The translations under genes and the position numbers were made by a program. From assembly GCA_963814165.1 (NCBI GenBank), contig CAWFBW010000009.1, positions 289,744 to 353,743 of the forward strand: a stretch of DNA of 64,000 nt, given 5' to 3'. Source of the stretch: DASRAA01 sp963814165 (GTDB lineage Bacteria > Acidobacteriota > Terriglobia > Terriglobales > Acidobacteriaceae). Of the stretch, positions 1 to 10,355 are shown piece after piece. The notes under the pieces are model-generated. The model saw only the letters and a list, made by a program, of their open reading frames with translations, had not been told where the DNA came from and made no database searches. Positions within the stretch are counted from its first letter, which is position 1; each line of letters begins with the position of its first letter.

Positions 1-16
1 AAAGAGAAGGCATGAC

Positions 17-1360
17 ATGGACAAACTAGGGCAGATGGTAGCGAATGCAGTGTTGGGAATCGACACGCTGTGGGGCGGCGACGTGATGTGTGCGTCGGGC
101 ACGGGACGGTTTATTGCCGACTCGTGGTTTTCGGATGAGGCACTGCCGGTGGCGTACACAGCGGCCTCAGCTGCCAAGTTGCGAGAATGGGGCGGAGTGA
201 CCGGGAAGGCCGTGGAGCCCGCCGTGGTAGATGAGTATCTGCGCGAAGTGGACATCCCGGCAGCGATTGCGGGAATGAAGCACGACGCGGCGGAGTTGGG
301 CGGGTTGCGTGGCCGCTACCTGGCGAGCCTGGCCGATTGCCTGACGGTCATGTGGGGCCTGGCGATGGAGATCATGGGCAACGGACCGGCGGTGCCGTAT
401 GAGAGGTGCGTGGTGGCCTCGACGGCGCGGGCTCCGGAGCCATCGCAGCCGCAGGCGAAGTGCGATCGCGTGGCGGAGTTGCTGGCGAGAGCGGGATACA
501 AGTCGGCCGACCGCGATGGATTATTGCAGGCGGTGGATGCGTGGCGAAGGGAGCGGACCGTCCCGATGGGTTCGGTGAAGGCGATGGGGGCGGCGGTGAT
601 TGCGCAGTTCGAGAATCTGAGCGCGGCGCAACTGGCTCCGTATCTGCCAAAGGAACTGGCGGGCGTGCCGCGCGCGAACATCGAGTTCCTGGCCATCAAG
701 GACGCGTGGTTCTCCGGTTCGATGAATTACGTGGGACGGGCGCGGAATGCGGACGGAAGCCCGAGGTACGAAGCGACGTACGAGATCAACGCGTCGCTGC
801 AGGTTTCGTTTCCCGAATTTCAGCAACTGGTGAGCCACGAAGTCGTACCGGGACACGTTACGACTTTTGCGTACCTGCAGAACCTGTACGTCCGCGGGCT
901 GGCGGGCTTCGAGACGACGGTGTTGACTATGAACACTCGGGCGGCGACATTGTTCGAGGGAATCGCCAACAACGCGATTCTCATCGCGCACGGCGTGACG
1001 GAGATCGAGCAGTTGCCGGACGAAGACCTGCAGATCGGCGTGCTGCTGGCGCTGCTGCAGGACGACGCCAAGAACCAGTCGTCGTACCTGACGTGGGGCG
1101 AGGGCAAACCCAAGGACGAGGTCGCCCGTACTCTGCGGCGCGATTTTCTGGTGAGCGAGGAGCGGGCGGACAAGCTGTCGGGAGCGTGGGGACGGCATCC
1201 ACTGCTGGGGCGGATGTATCTGCCGGCTTATCGCGCGGGCACACTGAAGGTTGCGGAGTTGCGCAGGAGGTATTCGCCGGAAAAGGTCTTGCCCGCAATC
1301 TACGGCTGCAACGGGCTGGTGGACATCGAGACCGTGGACGGGGTGCTGGAAGGGAAGTGA
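17..1360 (+). CDS. DUF885-like zinc metallopeptidase
   Basis: Predicted 447-residue protein that I place near the DUF885 family of gluzincin-like zinc metallopeptidases. The key motif is HEVVPGH: H274, E275 and H280 would supply two zinc ligands and the general base. E314, in a following FEGIA segment, is a candidate third ligand, where classical members have EGWA. No signal peptide is visible from this start. The ATG follows AGAAGG at six bases. No in-frame stop is visible in the 16 bases upstream, so a longer N-terminus outside the window cannot be excluded, and the protein is shorter than typical DUF885 members of about 550-600 residues. It converges on uup with an 8-base gap. The substrate is unknown. 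Confidence 0.75.
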   Translation: MDKLGQMVANAVLGIDTLWGGDVMCASGTGRFIADSWFSDEALPVAYTAASAAKLREWGGVTGKAVEPAVVDEYLREVDIPAAIAGMKHDAAELGGLRGRYLASLADCLTVMWGLAMEIMGNGPAVPYERCVVASTARAPEPSQPQAKCDRVAELLARAGYKSADRDGLLQAVDAWRRERTVPMGSVKAMGAAVIAQFENLSAAQLAPYLPKELAGVPRANIEFLAIKDAWFSGSMNYVGRARNADGSPRYEATYEINASLQVSFPEFQQLVSHEVVPGHVTTFAYLQNLYVRGLAGFETTVLTMNTRAATLFEGIANNAILIAHGVTEIEQLPDEDLQIGVLLALLQDDAKNQSSYLTWGEGKPKDEVARTLRRDFLVSEERADKLSGAWGRHPLLGRMYLPAYRAGTLKVAELRRRYSPEKVLPAIYGCNGLVDIETVDGVLEGK

Positions 1361-1368
1361 CGGACGAG

Positions 1369-3174
1369 CTAGCTGAGCTTGCTTTCCAATTCGGCCCAGC
1401 GGGCGTAAAGTTCGTCCACCTGGCGGCGCGCGTCGTCGTAGTCGGCTTGAGCGGCGAGAATGCGCTCGTGGTCGGAGACTATGGCAGGGTCTTCGATGGC
1501 AGACTTGGTGGCGGCCAGCGAAGCTTCGGCCTCGGCGACCCGCTGCTCGATGGTGGCATACTCGCGGGATTCCAGATACGAGAGCTTCTTCTTAGATGCG
1601 GATGGAGTGTCGGTTACTTTCGGCACCCCGGCGCTTGAGGCTGGGCGCTTGGCGTTCTCGACCTGTTCGGCCTGCCAAAGCTCCCACTGTGAATAGTCAG
1701 CGAAGCGGCCAATTCCACCGACGCCGTCGAGTCCAAGCACGACATTGGAGACGCGATCGAGCATGTACCGGTCGTGGGTGACCAGCACCAGCGCGCCGCG
1801 ATATTCCAGCAAGCTCTCTTCGAGGATCTCGAGGGTTGGGATGTCGAGATCGTTAGTGGGCTCGTCGAGCAGGAGCACATCCGCGGGCTGAAGCATAAGG
1901 CGGGCGATGAGGACGCGAGCGCGCTCTCCTCCGGAGAGGTTGGCGACCGGCTGGTTAAGCTGCTCGCCGCTGAAGAGAAAGCGCGCTGCCCATGACGCTA
2001 CGTGAATGACTCGATCTTGATACACGACCGAATCGCTTTCGGGGGCAAGCGCGCGGCGCAAAGTGTCGCTGGAGTCGAGCTCACGGTCCTGGTCGAAGTA
2101 GACGATCTGCAATGCATCGGCGCGGCGCAGTGTTCCGCTGGTGGGAGCAAGTTCGCCCTGCAGCAGGCGTAGCAAAGTGGACTTGCCGCTGCCGTTGGGA
2201 CCAACCAGGCCGACGCGCATACCAGCCGTAATCGCGAAGTCGAGGTTCGAGAAAAGCGGACGGTCGCCGTAGGTGTAGCTGACACCTTCGAGCTCGATGA
2301 GTCGCTTGGTCTGTCGCTCGGTAGCGGAGAAATCGATGCCGGTGCTGTCAGTGCGGGTGCGAGCGTTGAGGTCGGCAAGTTCGCCCATCAACTGATGCGC
2401 CTTGCCGATGCGGGCCTTGGACTTGCGGGTGCGGGCCTTAGCTCCGCGGCGCAGCCATGCGATCTCGTTCTTAACCAGGTTCTCCAGCGCCTCCTGGCGC
2501 TTACCCTGGGCGTGCAGGAACTCTTCTTTCTTTTCCAGGAAGGTTGTGTAGCTGCCGCTGGTACGGAGGAATCCGTCAGGGTAAACGCGACTCAGCTCGA
2601 CCATCTCATTGGCAACGTTTTCGAGGAAGTAGCGGTCATGACTGACGATGACGGAGGCGAAGGGCGCATCCTGCAGCAACTCTTCCAGCCAAGCGATGCC
2701 GGCAAGGTCGAGATGGTTGGTGGGCTCGTCGAGCAAGAGAATGTCTGGCTGTTGGACCAGGGCTTCGGCGATGGCGAGGCGTTTGCGCCAACCGCCGGAC
2801 AACGCCGCTGCTTCCTGCTCGAAGTCCTCGAAGCCTGTGCGGCCGAGGGTCTCGCCGGTGCGCGCTTCCCACTCGGATTCGGCGATTTTGGCGCTCTGCA
2901 AAGCAGCATGAATCACTTCGCGAACCGATTGGCCAGGAGGGAACTGGGACTCCTGCTGCAGGTAGCTGAGTCGGGTACGCTTGCGCAGCGCAACGTCCCC
3001 GCTATCGGGCGACATAATGCCCGAGAGAATGCGGAGGAGTGTTGACTTGCCGGAGCCGTTCGGACCGATCAAGCCGATGCGATCCCGTTCGCTGATGACG
3101 AATGAAATTCCTTCGAAGAGTGGAGTGGCGCCGAAGCGCTTCGACAGGCCCTGGGCATTGAGTATGGGAGGCAA
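1369..3174 (-). CDS. uup: ABC-F type ATPase, Uup-like
   Basis: A 601-residue soluble protein with two ABC cassettes and no membrane domain, as in ABC-F proteins that act on ribosomes or nucleic acid instead of transporting. Walker A (GPNGSGKST) occurs at residues 37-45 and again near 324-332. Signatures LSGGWRKR and LSGGERAR and two Walker B boxes (LLLDEPTNHLD, LLLDEPTNDLD) are intact. The interdomain linker is basic, and a charged helical C-terminal tail (about 530-601) resembles the Uup coiled-coil domain that binds branched DNA; this favours Uup over EttA. The start reads TTG, with AGGA about ten bases upstream. It appears monocistronic. Confidence 0.9.
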   Translation of the reverse strand: MPPILNAQGLSKRFGATPLFEGISFVISERDRIGLIGPNGSGKSTLLRILSGIMSPDSGDVALRKRTRLSYLQQESQFPPGQSVREVIHAALQSAKIAESEWEARTGETLGRTGFEDFEQEAAALSGGWRKRLAIAEALVQQPDILLLDEPTNHLDLAGIAWLEELLQDAPFASVIVSHDRYFLENVANEMVELSRVYPDGFLRTSGSYTTFLEKKEEFLHAQGKRQEALENLVKNEIAWLRRGAKARTRKSKARIGKAHQLMGELADLNARTRTDSTGIDFSATERQTKRLIELEGVSYTYGDRPLFSNLDFAITAGMRVGLVGPNGSGKSTLLRLLQGELAPTSGTLRRADALQIVYFDQDRELDSSDTLRRALAPESDSVVYQDRVIHVASWAARFLFSGEQLNQPVANLSGGERARVLIARLMLQPADVLLLDEPTNDLDIPTLEILEESLLEYRGALVLVTHDRYMLDRVSNVVLGLDGVGGIGRFADYSQWELWQAEQVENAKRPASSAGVPKVTDTPSASKKKLSYLESREYATIEQRVAEAEASLAATKSAIEDPAIVSDHERILAAQADYDDARRQVDELYARWAELESKLS

Positions 3175-3408
3175 GTACTTCGGGATTCCTTTGCAGTGGT
3201 TGTATTCAGCATAGCAGGGCGCCGTACATCGCTTCGATGGCGCTTGCTATTCGGGTTCCAGTTGCGATATGTTCGTTTACGACCGTTTATGCTCGATTGC
3301 GACGGATGAATGCCGGTTGAGGGGCTGCGCCCTCTCTTGTATGGTGACAATGCCAGCCGGACACACCTTCCACGTTCGAGAGCCCGCGGTAGAAGACGAA
3401 AGGACTCG

Positions 3409-4704
3409 ATGACGACCGAGCTGCGCAGCAGCCGATTCAGCCCCAGCCTTTGGGTTCCGACCCTGTATTTTGCCGAGGGTTTACCGTTCTACGCCGTCAA
3501 TCTGATGGCGCTGATTTTTTATTCCCGCATGGGCGTGTCGAACATGACCATCACCGCGACGGTGAGTTTGCTAGGCCTGCCGTGGTCGCTGAAGCCGCTA
3601 TGGAGCCCTTTCCTCGAGATGTACAAGACGAAGAAGTTTTTCGTCGTGCTGATGGAGTTTGGCGGCGGGCTGTGCCTGGGTTTGCTGGCGCTGTGCCTGC
3701 CACTGCCCGGCTATTTTCGGTACAGCGCCGCGCTGCTGGCAGTGATCGCCTTCTGTTCGTCGACTCACGACATTGCGGCTGACGGACTATACATCGCAAG
3801 CTTGAGTTCGAAGCAGCAAGCCGAATATGCGGGTTGGCAGGGTGCCTTTTATAACATCGCACGATTCGTGTCGCAGGGGGGGCTGCTGATTCTCGCCGGC
3901 TACCTGGAGGACCGCATGCCGGTGGTACGAGCGTGGATGATTATCTTCGGCGCGGTCGGCATCACGCTGGTGGTGGTGAGCCTGTTCCATTCGCGGGTGC
4001 TGCCAGCGGGGGGCGAGGAGCGTCACTCGCACAGTCTGCGCGACATGCTGGCGACGTTCTGGGATGTGGTCGTGAGTTTTTTCGCAAAACCGAATATCTG
4101 GTTTCTGCTGCTGTTCGTATTTCTTTACCGCGCGGGCGAGGGCCAGGTGGTGAAGATCGGACCTCTGTTCCTGAAAGCCGCGCGATCCGAGGGTGGAATC
4201 GGTTTGACCACGGCGCAGTTCGGAACAATCTATGGGACATTCGGCACGGCGGCGTTCATCGTCGGCAGCATCCTGGGCGGATATTTTGCGGCTTGGCTGG
4301 GCCTGAAGCGGGCGCTGCTGCCGCTGATCCTGGTGATGAACTTGCCTATGCTGACGTACTTCTACCTGAGCACCGAAATGCCGACCAGTCACGTGCTGAT
4401 CACGCTGGCGATGTCGCTGGAGATGTTTGGCTACGGCTTCGGTTTCGTGGGTGTCATGCTGCTGATGATGCAGGAGATCGCCCCCGGCAAGTATCAGACG
4501 GCGCACTACGCCTTTGCCAACTCGCTGATGAACCTTGGCCTGGTCTTGCCAGGTGCAATCAGCGGATGGGTACAAATGAAGATCGGTTACGAGCACTTCT
4601 TTTTGTGGGTGATGATTTCAGCGGTACCGGCGATGGTGCTGTCGCGCTTTGTGCCCATACACGGGCCCAGGCCCGCAGCAGCGGACATCGAGCTGGCGCA
4701 ATAG
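3409..4704 (+). CDS. AmpG-like MFS permease
   Basis: A 431-residue integral membrane protein with about 12 helices. The N-terminal block YFAEGLPFYAVN, then LGLPWSLKPLWSP, and the later STHDIAADG match the AmpG/PAT branch of the major facilitator superfamily, whose best known member imports GlcNAc-anhydroMurNAc muropeptides. I chose the ATG at 3409, preceded by GAAAGGA, because the 33 in-frame residues upstream are basic and not membrane-like. It is the first gene of a tight same-strand group: a sugar nucleotidyltransferase/phosphomutase begins 24 bases downstream, followed by a chitobiose phosphorylase. That context suggests an amino-sugar disaccharide as substrate, but other solutes are possible. 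Confidence 0.85.
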   Translation: MTTELRSSRFSPSLWVPTLYFAEGLPFYAVNLMALIFYSRMGVSNMTITATVSLLGLPWSLKPLWSPFLEMYKTKKFFVVLMEFGGGLCLGLLALCLPLPGYFRYSAALLAVIAFCSSTHDIAADGLYIASLSSKQQAEYAGWQGAFYNIARFVSQGGLLILAGYLEDRMPVVRAWMIIFGAVGITLVVVSLFHSRVLPAGGEERHSHSLRDMLATFWDVVVSFFAKPNIWFLLLFVFLYRAGEGQVVKIGPLFLKAARSEGGIGLTTAQFGTIYGTFGTAAFIVGSILGGYFAAWLGLKRALLPLILVMNLPMLTYFYLSTEMPTSHVLITLAMSLEMFGYGFGFVGVMLLMMQEIAPGKYQTAHYAFANSLMNLGLVLPGAISGWVQMKIGYEHFFLWVMISAVPAMVLSRFVPIHGPRPAAADIELAQ

Positions 4705-4727
4705 CGAAGGAAACGGGAACGGTTTTT

Positions 4728-6943
4728 ATGTCGAATGAGCGCGATCCAAATGGGAAGTTACTAAAGGCCGCGATTCTGGCGGCGGGCAAGGACGCCAACA
4801 CCGCAGCGGGCGAACCGCTGGTGCTGGCGAAACTGGGCGACCAGACGGTGCTGCAGTACGTGGTGCAGAATGCGCTGCAGGTGGTCGCGCCGGGCGACAT
4901 CTATGTTGGTGGTGGGTTACCGGCAGCAGGAGGTACGCGACCAGCTTGGCTCCAAGTTCCACTATGTGGAGCAGGAGACAGCCGCGCGGTACGGGTGACG
5001 CAGTCCGGCGGGTGTGCGAGCGATTCCGGAGTTCGATGGAAATCTGCTGATTCTTTATGGCGATACTCCGTTGTTTCGTCCAGGCGTCGATCCTGGGACT
5101 GCTGAACCGGCATCGGCTGAAGCAGGCTCATCTGACCCTGCTGACGGCGGTTGTGGATAAGCCCTTGCCGTACGGTCGCATCATTCGCGATGCCGGCGGG
5201 CAAATCATCGACATCATCGAGAACACGGAGGCGTCGGCCGAGGTGCGGACGATTCGAGAGATAAACGTTGGCGCTTATGTCGTAAACGCTAAGGTGATGG
5301 CTAATGCGCTGGAGAACTTGTCGCCATCGCCGGTGGACGGCGATTATCGCCTGACCGACTGTGTGCACCAATTGATCCGCTCGGGACTGAAGGTGGAAAG
5401 CTACCAGCTCTACGACCAGGACGAGGTGCAGGGAATCAATTCAGACGCCGATTTTGAGCGCGCGGAATTCATCCTGCAGAAGCGGTTGTACCGGCCGCGG
5501 CGGCAGGAAGAGCAGAACCTCATTTCGTTCGGCACCGGCGGCTGGCGGGCGCTCATCGGCGAGGGATTTACGCTGCACAACGTGCGGCGGCTGTCGCAGG
5601 CGCTGGCCAACGAGATTACCCGGCAGTCGGTGGAGAAGAAAGGGGTCATCGTCGGGTACGACCGGCGGTTCTTGTCGAAGCAGGCTGCAGAGGCGTCGGC
5701 GGAGGTATTCGCGGGGAACGATATCCCGTCGATTCTGCAGGCCGAGGATGCGCCGACGCCGCTGATCACGTATGCGACTGCGGTCGCCGGGTCGGCATAC
5801 GGACTGATGTTTACGGCGAGCCACAATCCTCCGGAGTGGAATGGGCTCAAGGTGTTCCACGGCGATGGTTCGCTTCTGCTGGACTACGAGACACGACAGA
5901 TCGAGAACGAAGCGAACGCGCTGACGCAGGCGGACGTCATCAAACTGGAACTTGATTTGGCCTTGGAGGCGGGGATCGTCGAGAAGCGCGATTACACCAA
6001 CGAATATGTGGACGCTGTCGAGAAGCTGATCGACCTCAACAAGATTCGCGAGGCGGGGTTGAAGGTCATTGTCGACCCTATGTACGGTGTGGGGCAGCTC
6101 ACGCTGGGCACGGTGCTCACTGAGGCGCGCTGCCGGGTGACGTTCATTCATGAGCGGCATAACCCGCTGTTCGGAGGGAGGTCGCCGGCACCGAACGAGG
6201 ACGCGCTGCGACTGCTGAGCTCCGAGATGCAGGAAGGGAATTACGACCTCGGGCTGGCGATGGACGGCGATGCCGACCGGGTGGCCCTGCTGGATGAGCG
6301 TGGGCGCTACATCTCGATCAACGATGTGCTGCTGCTGCTGTACTGGTACTTGCACGAGGTCCGCGGCGAGCGCGGCGGGGTAGTGCGCAACCTTTCAACC
6401 TCGCACCTGCTGGACCGGCTGGCGAAGAAGTTGGGCGAGCAGTGCTACGAGACTCCGGTGGGCTTCAAGCACATCGTTTCGACGATGGTGGGGCACAACG
6501 CGGTGCTGGGGGGCGAGACCTCGGGAGGACTGACGATTCGCGGGCACATTTTTGGGAAAGACGGCATCTTCGCTTGCGCGCTGGTTGTGGAGATGCTGGC
6601 CAAGACCGGGCAGAAAGTATCGCAATTGCTGGAGCGAGTGTATGGTCTAACCGGCCGCTTGTACTACGTTGAAGAGAGCCTGCCGGCCACCCCCGAGATG
6701 CGCATTGCAGTTCCGAAGCGAATGAAAGACGCGCCCAGCAGCCACATCGGACAGTACAAAGTGGTGAACATCTCGCACATGGACGGCACTAAGCTGTTGC
6801 TGGAGAACGACAACTGGGCGCTGCTGCGGTTCTCGGGAACTGAGCCGGTGTTGCGACTGACCGTGGAAGCCGACACGTCGGAGAAGGCGAAAGAGTTGTT
6901 GAAGTGGTTGCGCCAATTCGTTACGGCGGAAAACGTTAAGTGA
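4728..6943 (+). CDS. Sugar nucleotidyltransferase-phosphohexomutase fusion, frameshifted
   Basis: Two fused enzymes of UDP-sugar metabolism. The first about 240 residues resemble the GlmU uridylyltransferase domain (AAILAAGKD, LLILYGDTPLF, REINVGAYVV). The rest is a phosphoglucomutase/phosphomannomutase: FGTGGWRA, active-site serine in TASHNPP near 5819, metal loop DGDADR near 6263, sugar loop GGETSGG, phosphate loop RFSGTEP. As given, the frame is broken between about 4903 and 5060: the readable protein passes through frames 0, +1, +2, +1, +2. The mutase half is open from about 5057 to the stop, and no convincing start with a ribosome site precedes it there. Either the nucleotidyltransferase half has decayed or the stretch contains sequencing errors. 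It lies between the permease and chbP. Confidence 0.8.
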
Positions 6944-7013
6944 GACTGGCCGCGGTGCGGCTGCTCACGCCAGCCGAACGGCGAAAAGCAAAGAGCGGAA
7001 AGCGGAGGGTCGT

Positions 7014-9410
7014 TTGCGATACGGCTATTTTGATGATGCAAACCGGGAGTACGTGATCGATAGGGTGGATGTGCCGGTCTCCTGGACGAACTATTTGGGC
7101 GTACGCGATATGTGCACGGTGATCTCGCACAACGCGGGCGGATATTCGTTTTACAGGAATGCCGAGCACCAGCGTATAACGCGATTCCGGCAGAATGGTG
7201 TGCCTCTCGACCGCCCGGGCCACTACGTTTACCTGCGCGACGACGAGACGGGAGAGTACTGGTCGATCTCGTGGCAGCCGGTGGGGAAAGACCTGAAAAC
7301 CGCGAAATATGAATGCCGCCATGGGTTGTCGTACTCAAAATTTTCGTGCGAATACGGTGGCATCAAGGCCGAGCAGAAGGTGTTCATCCCCATCGAGGAT
7401 GACGTCGAGCTGTGGGATGTGCGGATCAAGAACACCGGCGACAGGCCGCGCAGACTGAGTGTGTTCTCCTATGTCGAGTTTTCCTTCCATCACATCGAGA
7501 TCGACAACCAGAACCTGCAGATGAGCCTGTACGCGGCAGGATCGAGCTACGCCGACGGCGTCATTGAGTACGATTTCTTCTACGAGCCCTGGACATTTCA
7601 CTACATGACTGCCAGCTTTGTAGCCGACAGCTACGACTGCCTGCGCGACAAGTTCCTGGGCAGTTACCGCATGGAGACAAACCCGCTAGCGGTGGAACGG
7701 GGCCGATGTTACGGCTCGTCCGAGCTGGGTGGAAACCACTGCGGCGCGCTGCACAAGCGGCTGGCGATTTCACCAGGGGAAGAAACACGGGTGGTCTTCA
7801 TGCTGGGCGTGGGCAACCGCGCCGTCGGGAAGAATATCAGGACCAAGTACTCCGACACGGCTACCGTGGATGCGGAGTTCGAGGCTCTGCGACAGTATTG
7901 GTCGAAAAAACTGGCCGTCTTCCAGTGCAAGACGCCGAACGAAGGCTTGGACACGATGACCAACATCTGGACGCCCTACCAGGCGGAGACGTGCGTGGTG
8001 TGGTCGCGTTTCGCGTCGTTCATAGAAGTCGGCGGGCGCACCGGGCTGGGATATCGCGATACGTCGCAGGACGTGATGAGTGTCGTGCACACGAATCCCG
8101 CAAAATGTCGACAGCGCATCATCGAACTGCTGAAGGGGCAGGTCAGCGCGGGCTATGGGCTGCACCTGTTCGATCCTGATTGGTTCGATCCCGAGAAACA
8201 GAAGAAGCCGGAGTTCAAGTCACCGACGATTGCGCACGCTCCCGACCGCAAGCAGATGATCCACGGACTGGAACACACCTGCTCGGACGACGCGCTGTGG
8301 CAGGTGGTGACCATCTGCGAGTACGTGAAGGAAACCGGCGAACTGGGGCTGTTCGATGAAGTCGTGCCGTTTGCCGACGAGGGCGAGGCCACCGTGTACG
8401 AACACCTGAAGCGCGCATTGGATTTCTCGGCTGAGCAAGTCGGCGCGACCGGTATCTGCAAAGGCTTGCGCGCGGACTGGAACGATTGCCTGAACCTCGG
8501 CGGCGGCGAAAGCGCCATGGTGTCGTTCATGCACCATTGGGCGTTGCGGGCGTTCGTGGAAGCAGCGGAGCATCTCGGTCGCACCAGCGATGTTGCGAAG
8601 TACTCCGCGATGGCGGACAAGGTGAAAGCAGCCTGCGAGCGGGAACTGTGGGATGGCGAGTGGTATCTGCGCGGCATCACCGCAAAAGGGCTGAAGGTCG
8701 GTAGCCACGAAAACGAAGAGGGCAAGGTCTTCATTGAGAGCAACACCTGGGCGGTCGTGTCGGATGCAGCGTCGCCAGAGCGGGGCCGGACGGCGATGGA
8801 TGCGGTGGACAGGTATTTATATTCGCCGTATGGGATTCACCTTCTGTGGCCGGCGTTCTCCAAGCCGAATGACGACATCGGCTTCGTTGGACGCGTGTAC
8901 AAGGGCATCAAGGAAAATGCCGCGATCTTCAGCCATCCCAATCCTTGGGCGGTGATTGCCGAGTGCAAGTTGGGGCGGGGAGGAAGGGCGATGAAGTTTT
9001 ACGACTCGCTGCTGCCCTTCAACCAGAACGACAAAATCGAAGTCCGCGAAGCCGAACCGTATTCGTATTGCCAGTTTGTCATGGGCAAAGACCACACGGC
9101 GTTCGGGCGGGCGCGGCATCCGTGGCTGACCGGCAGCGGCGGGTGGAACTACACAGCGGTCACGCGCTGGATTCTTGGTGTTCGGCTGACATTCGACGGC
9201 CTGTTAATCGACCCTTGCGTGCCGAAGGACTGGAGAAACTTTGAGGTCACGCGGCAGTGGCGCGGGGCGACTTACGAAATCACGGTTGACAACCCCGATG
9301 GCGTTGAAAACGGTGTGAAGTCCGTGGCGATGAACGGAAGGCCAGCGACGATGCCAATTCCGGCTCAAGCGCCGGGAACGGTGAATAAAGTTCTGGTCAG
9401 AATGGGTTAA
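7014..9410 (+). CDS. chbP: N,N'-diacetylchitobiose phosphorylase (GH94)
   Basis: A 798-residue glycoside phosphorylase of family GH94. From memory it is strongly similar along its full length to the Vibrio proteolyticus chitobiose phosphorylase (about 800 residues), starting from the MRYGYFDDANREYVI opening. That enzyme splits (GlcNAc)2 with phosphate into GlcNAc-1-phosphate and GlcNAc in the cytoplasm. The catalytic acid lies in the RADWND motif (D488-D491), and blocks such as SRFASFIEVGGRTGLGYRD and the C-terminal EVTRQWRGATY are present. Cellobiose phosphorylase is the close alternative, but the conserved ISHNAGGYSFY and overall match favour chitobiose. The start is TTG with GGAGGG closely upstream. 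It sits 70 bases after the mutase fusion and is probably co-transcribed with it. Confidence 0.88.
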   Translation: MRYGYFDDANREYVIDRVDVPVSWTNYLGVRDMCTVISHNAGGYSFYRNAEHQRITRFRQNGVPLDRPGHYVYLRDDETGEYWSISWQPVGKDLKTAKYECRHGLSYSKFSCEYGGIKAEQKVFIPIEDDVELWDVRIKNTGDRPRRLSVFSYVEFSFHHIEIDNQNLQMSLYAAGSSYADGVIEYDFFYEPWTFHYMTASFVADSYDCLRDKFLGSYRMETNPLAVERGRCYGSSELGGNHCGALHKRLAISPGEETRVVFMLGVGNRAVGKNIRTKYSDTATVDAEFEALRQYWSKKLAVFQCKTPNEGLDTMTNIWTPYQAETCVVWSRFASFIEVGGRTGLGYRDTSQDVMSVVHTNPAKCRQRIIELLKGQVSAGYGLHLFDPDWFDPEKQKKPEFKSPTIAHAPDRKQMIHGLEHTCSDDALWQVVTICEYVKETGELGLFDEVVPFADEGEATVYEHLKRALDFSAEQVGATGICKGLRADWNDCLNLGGGESAMVSFMHHWALRAFVEAAEHLGRTSDVAKYSAMADKVKAACERELWDGEWYLRGITAKGLKVGSHENEEGKVFIESNTWAVVSDAASPERGRTAMDAVDRYLYSPYGIHLLWPAFSKPNDDIGFVGRVYKGIKENAAIFSHPNPWAVIAECKLGRGGRAMKFYDSLLPFNQNDKIEVREAEPYSYCQFVMGKDHTAFGRARHPWLTGSGGWNYTAVTRWILGVRLTFDGLLIDPCVPKDWRNFEVTRQWRGATYEITVDNPDGVENGVKSVAMNGRPATMPIPAQAPGTVNKVLVRMG

Positions 9411-9487
9411 GGCCCGCGCCTATTAACTCTCATTTGCTGCGTGATTGGCTTTGCCTGCGCTACACTGGCTTGGACATTATCATCCCC

Positions 9488-10342
9488 ATGAAATCCGTCG
9501 CGATTATCTCCAAGCCGTGGAAGCAGGAGCTGGCGGGCATTTTGCCCGATCTGCTGGGCTGGTTTCACGAGCGCAATTACACCATCTACATGGATGAAGA
9601 AACAGCGCGCTACACCAACGGTGAGAAGGTGGTACCGCGCGCGGCAATCGGAACCAAACATTCGGACTTCGTCCTGGTTTTGGGCGGCGACGGCACCCTT
9701 CTGTCCGCAGCTCGCGCTGTAGCGCATGAGGGCGTACCGATCCTCGCTGTCAACCTCGGCTCGTTGGGGTTTCTTACCGAAATTCCGCTCAACGAGCTGT
9801 ATCCCGCGTTGGAATCGGTGGACCGGGGTGAGTGCCCAGTGGAACTGAGGTCGGTGCTCGATTGCCGACTGATTCGCGGCGGTGAATGCATTTCGCGGCA
9901 CTTCGCCCTCAACGATGTGGTGGTCAACAAGAGCGCCATCTCCCGGCTGGTGGAGTTCGACCTCTTCATCGACGGCAACTTCGTGTTTCTCTACAAGGCT
10001 GACGGGGTCATCATTGCTACTCCGACCGGCTCGACCGCGTACTCGCTGGCTGCGGGGGGGCCAGTTCTGATGCCGTCGGTAGATGCGTGGGTAGTCACGC
10101 CCGTGTGTCCTCATTCCCTCACACACCGTCCGCTGGTGGTGACCCAGAACTCGAAAATCGAATTGAAGGTGGAGACGGGTGAAGAACAGGCCTTCCTCAG
10201 TATTGACGGTCAAGTAGGCGTGCCAGTCCAGCAGGGAGACCAGGTGCTGTGCCAGCGTGCAGAGCATCGGGTGAAGCTGCTTCGTGTGCGCCGCACGTTC
10301 TTCGAGGTGCTGCACAACAAGTTGAAATGGGGACAGCGGTAA
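9488..10342 (+). CDS. nadK: NAD kinase
   Basis: A 284-residue ATP-NAD kinase that makes NADP in the cytoplasm. The diagnostic GGDG loop is at residues 66-69, followed by NLGSLGFLTEI, the NDVVVNK segment and the glycine-rich TPTGSTAYSLAAGGP. Length is normal. The ATG at 9488 begins MKSVAIISKP, the usual family opening; the in-frame upstream residues are not family-like. It lies 77 bases after chbP on the same strand, so it may share its transcript or have its own promoter in that gap. A strong hairpin follows the stop codon. Confidence 0.93.
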   Translation: MKSVAIISKPWKQELAGILPDLLGWFHERNYTIYMDEETARYTNGEKVVPRAAIGTKHSDFVLVLGGDGTLLSAARAVAHEGVPILAVNLGSLGFLTEIPLNELYPALESVDRGECPVELRSVLDCRLIRGGECISRHFALNDVVVNKSAISRLVEFDLFIDGNFVFLYKADGVIIATPTGSTAYSLAAGGPVLMPSVDAWVVTPVCPHSLTHRPLVVTQNSKIELKVETGEEQAFLSIDGQVGVPVQQGDQVLCQRAEHRVKLLRVRRTFFEVLHNKLKWGQR

Positions 10343-10355
10343 CAACAAAGAGCAG

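Noticed and set aside
4900..5062. Programmed ribosomal frameshifting to explain the fusion gene
   Set aside because: Four shifts in both directions without slippery heptamers are not plausible as programmed events.
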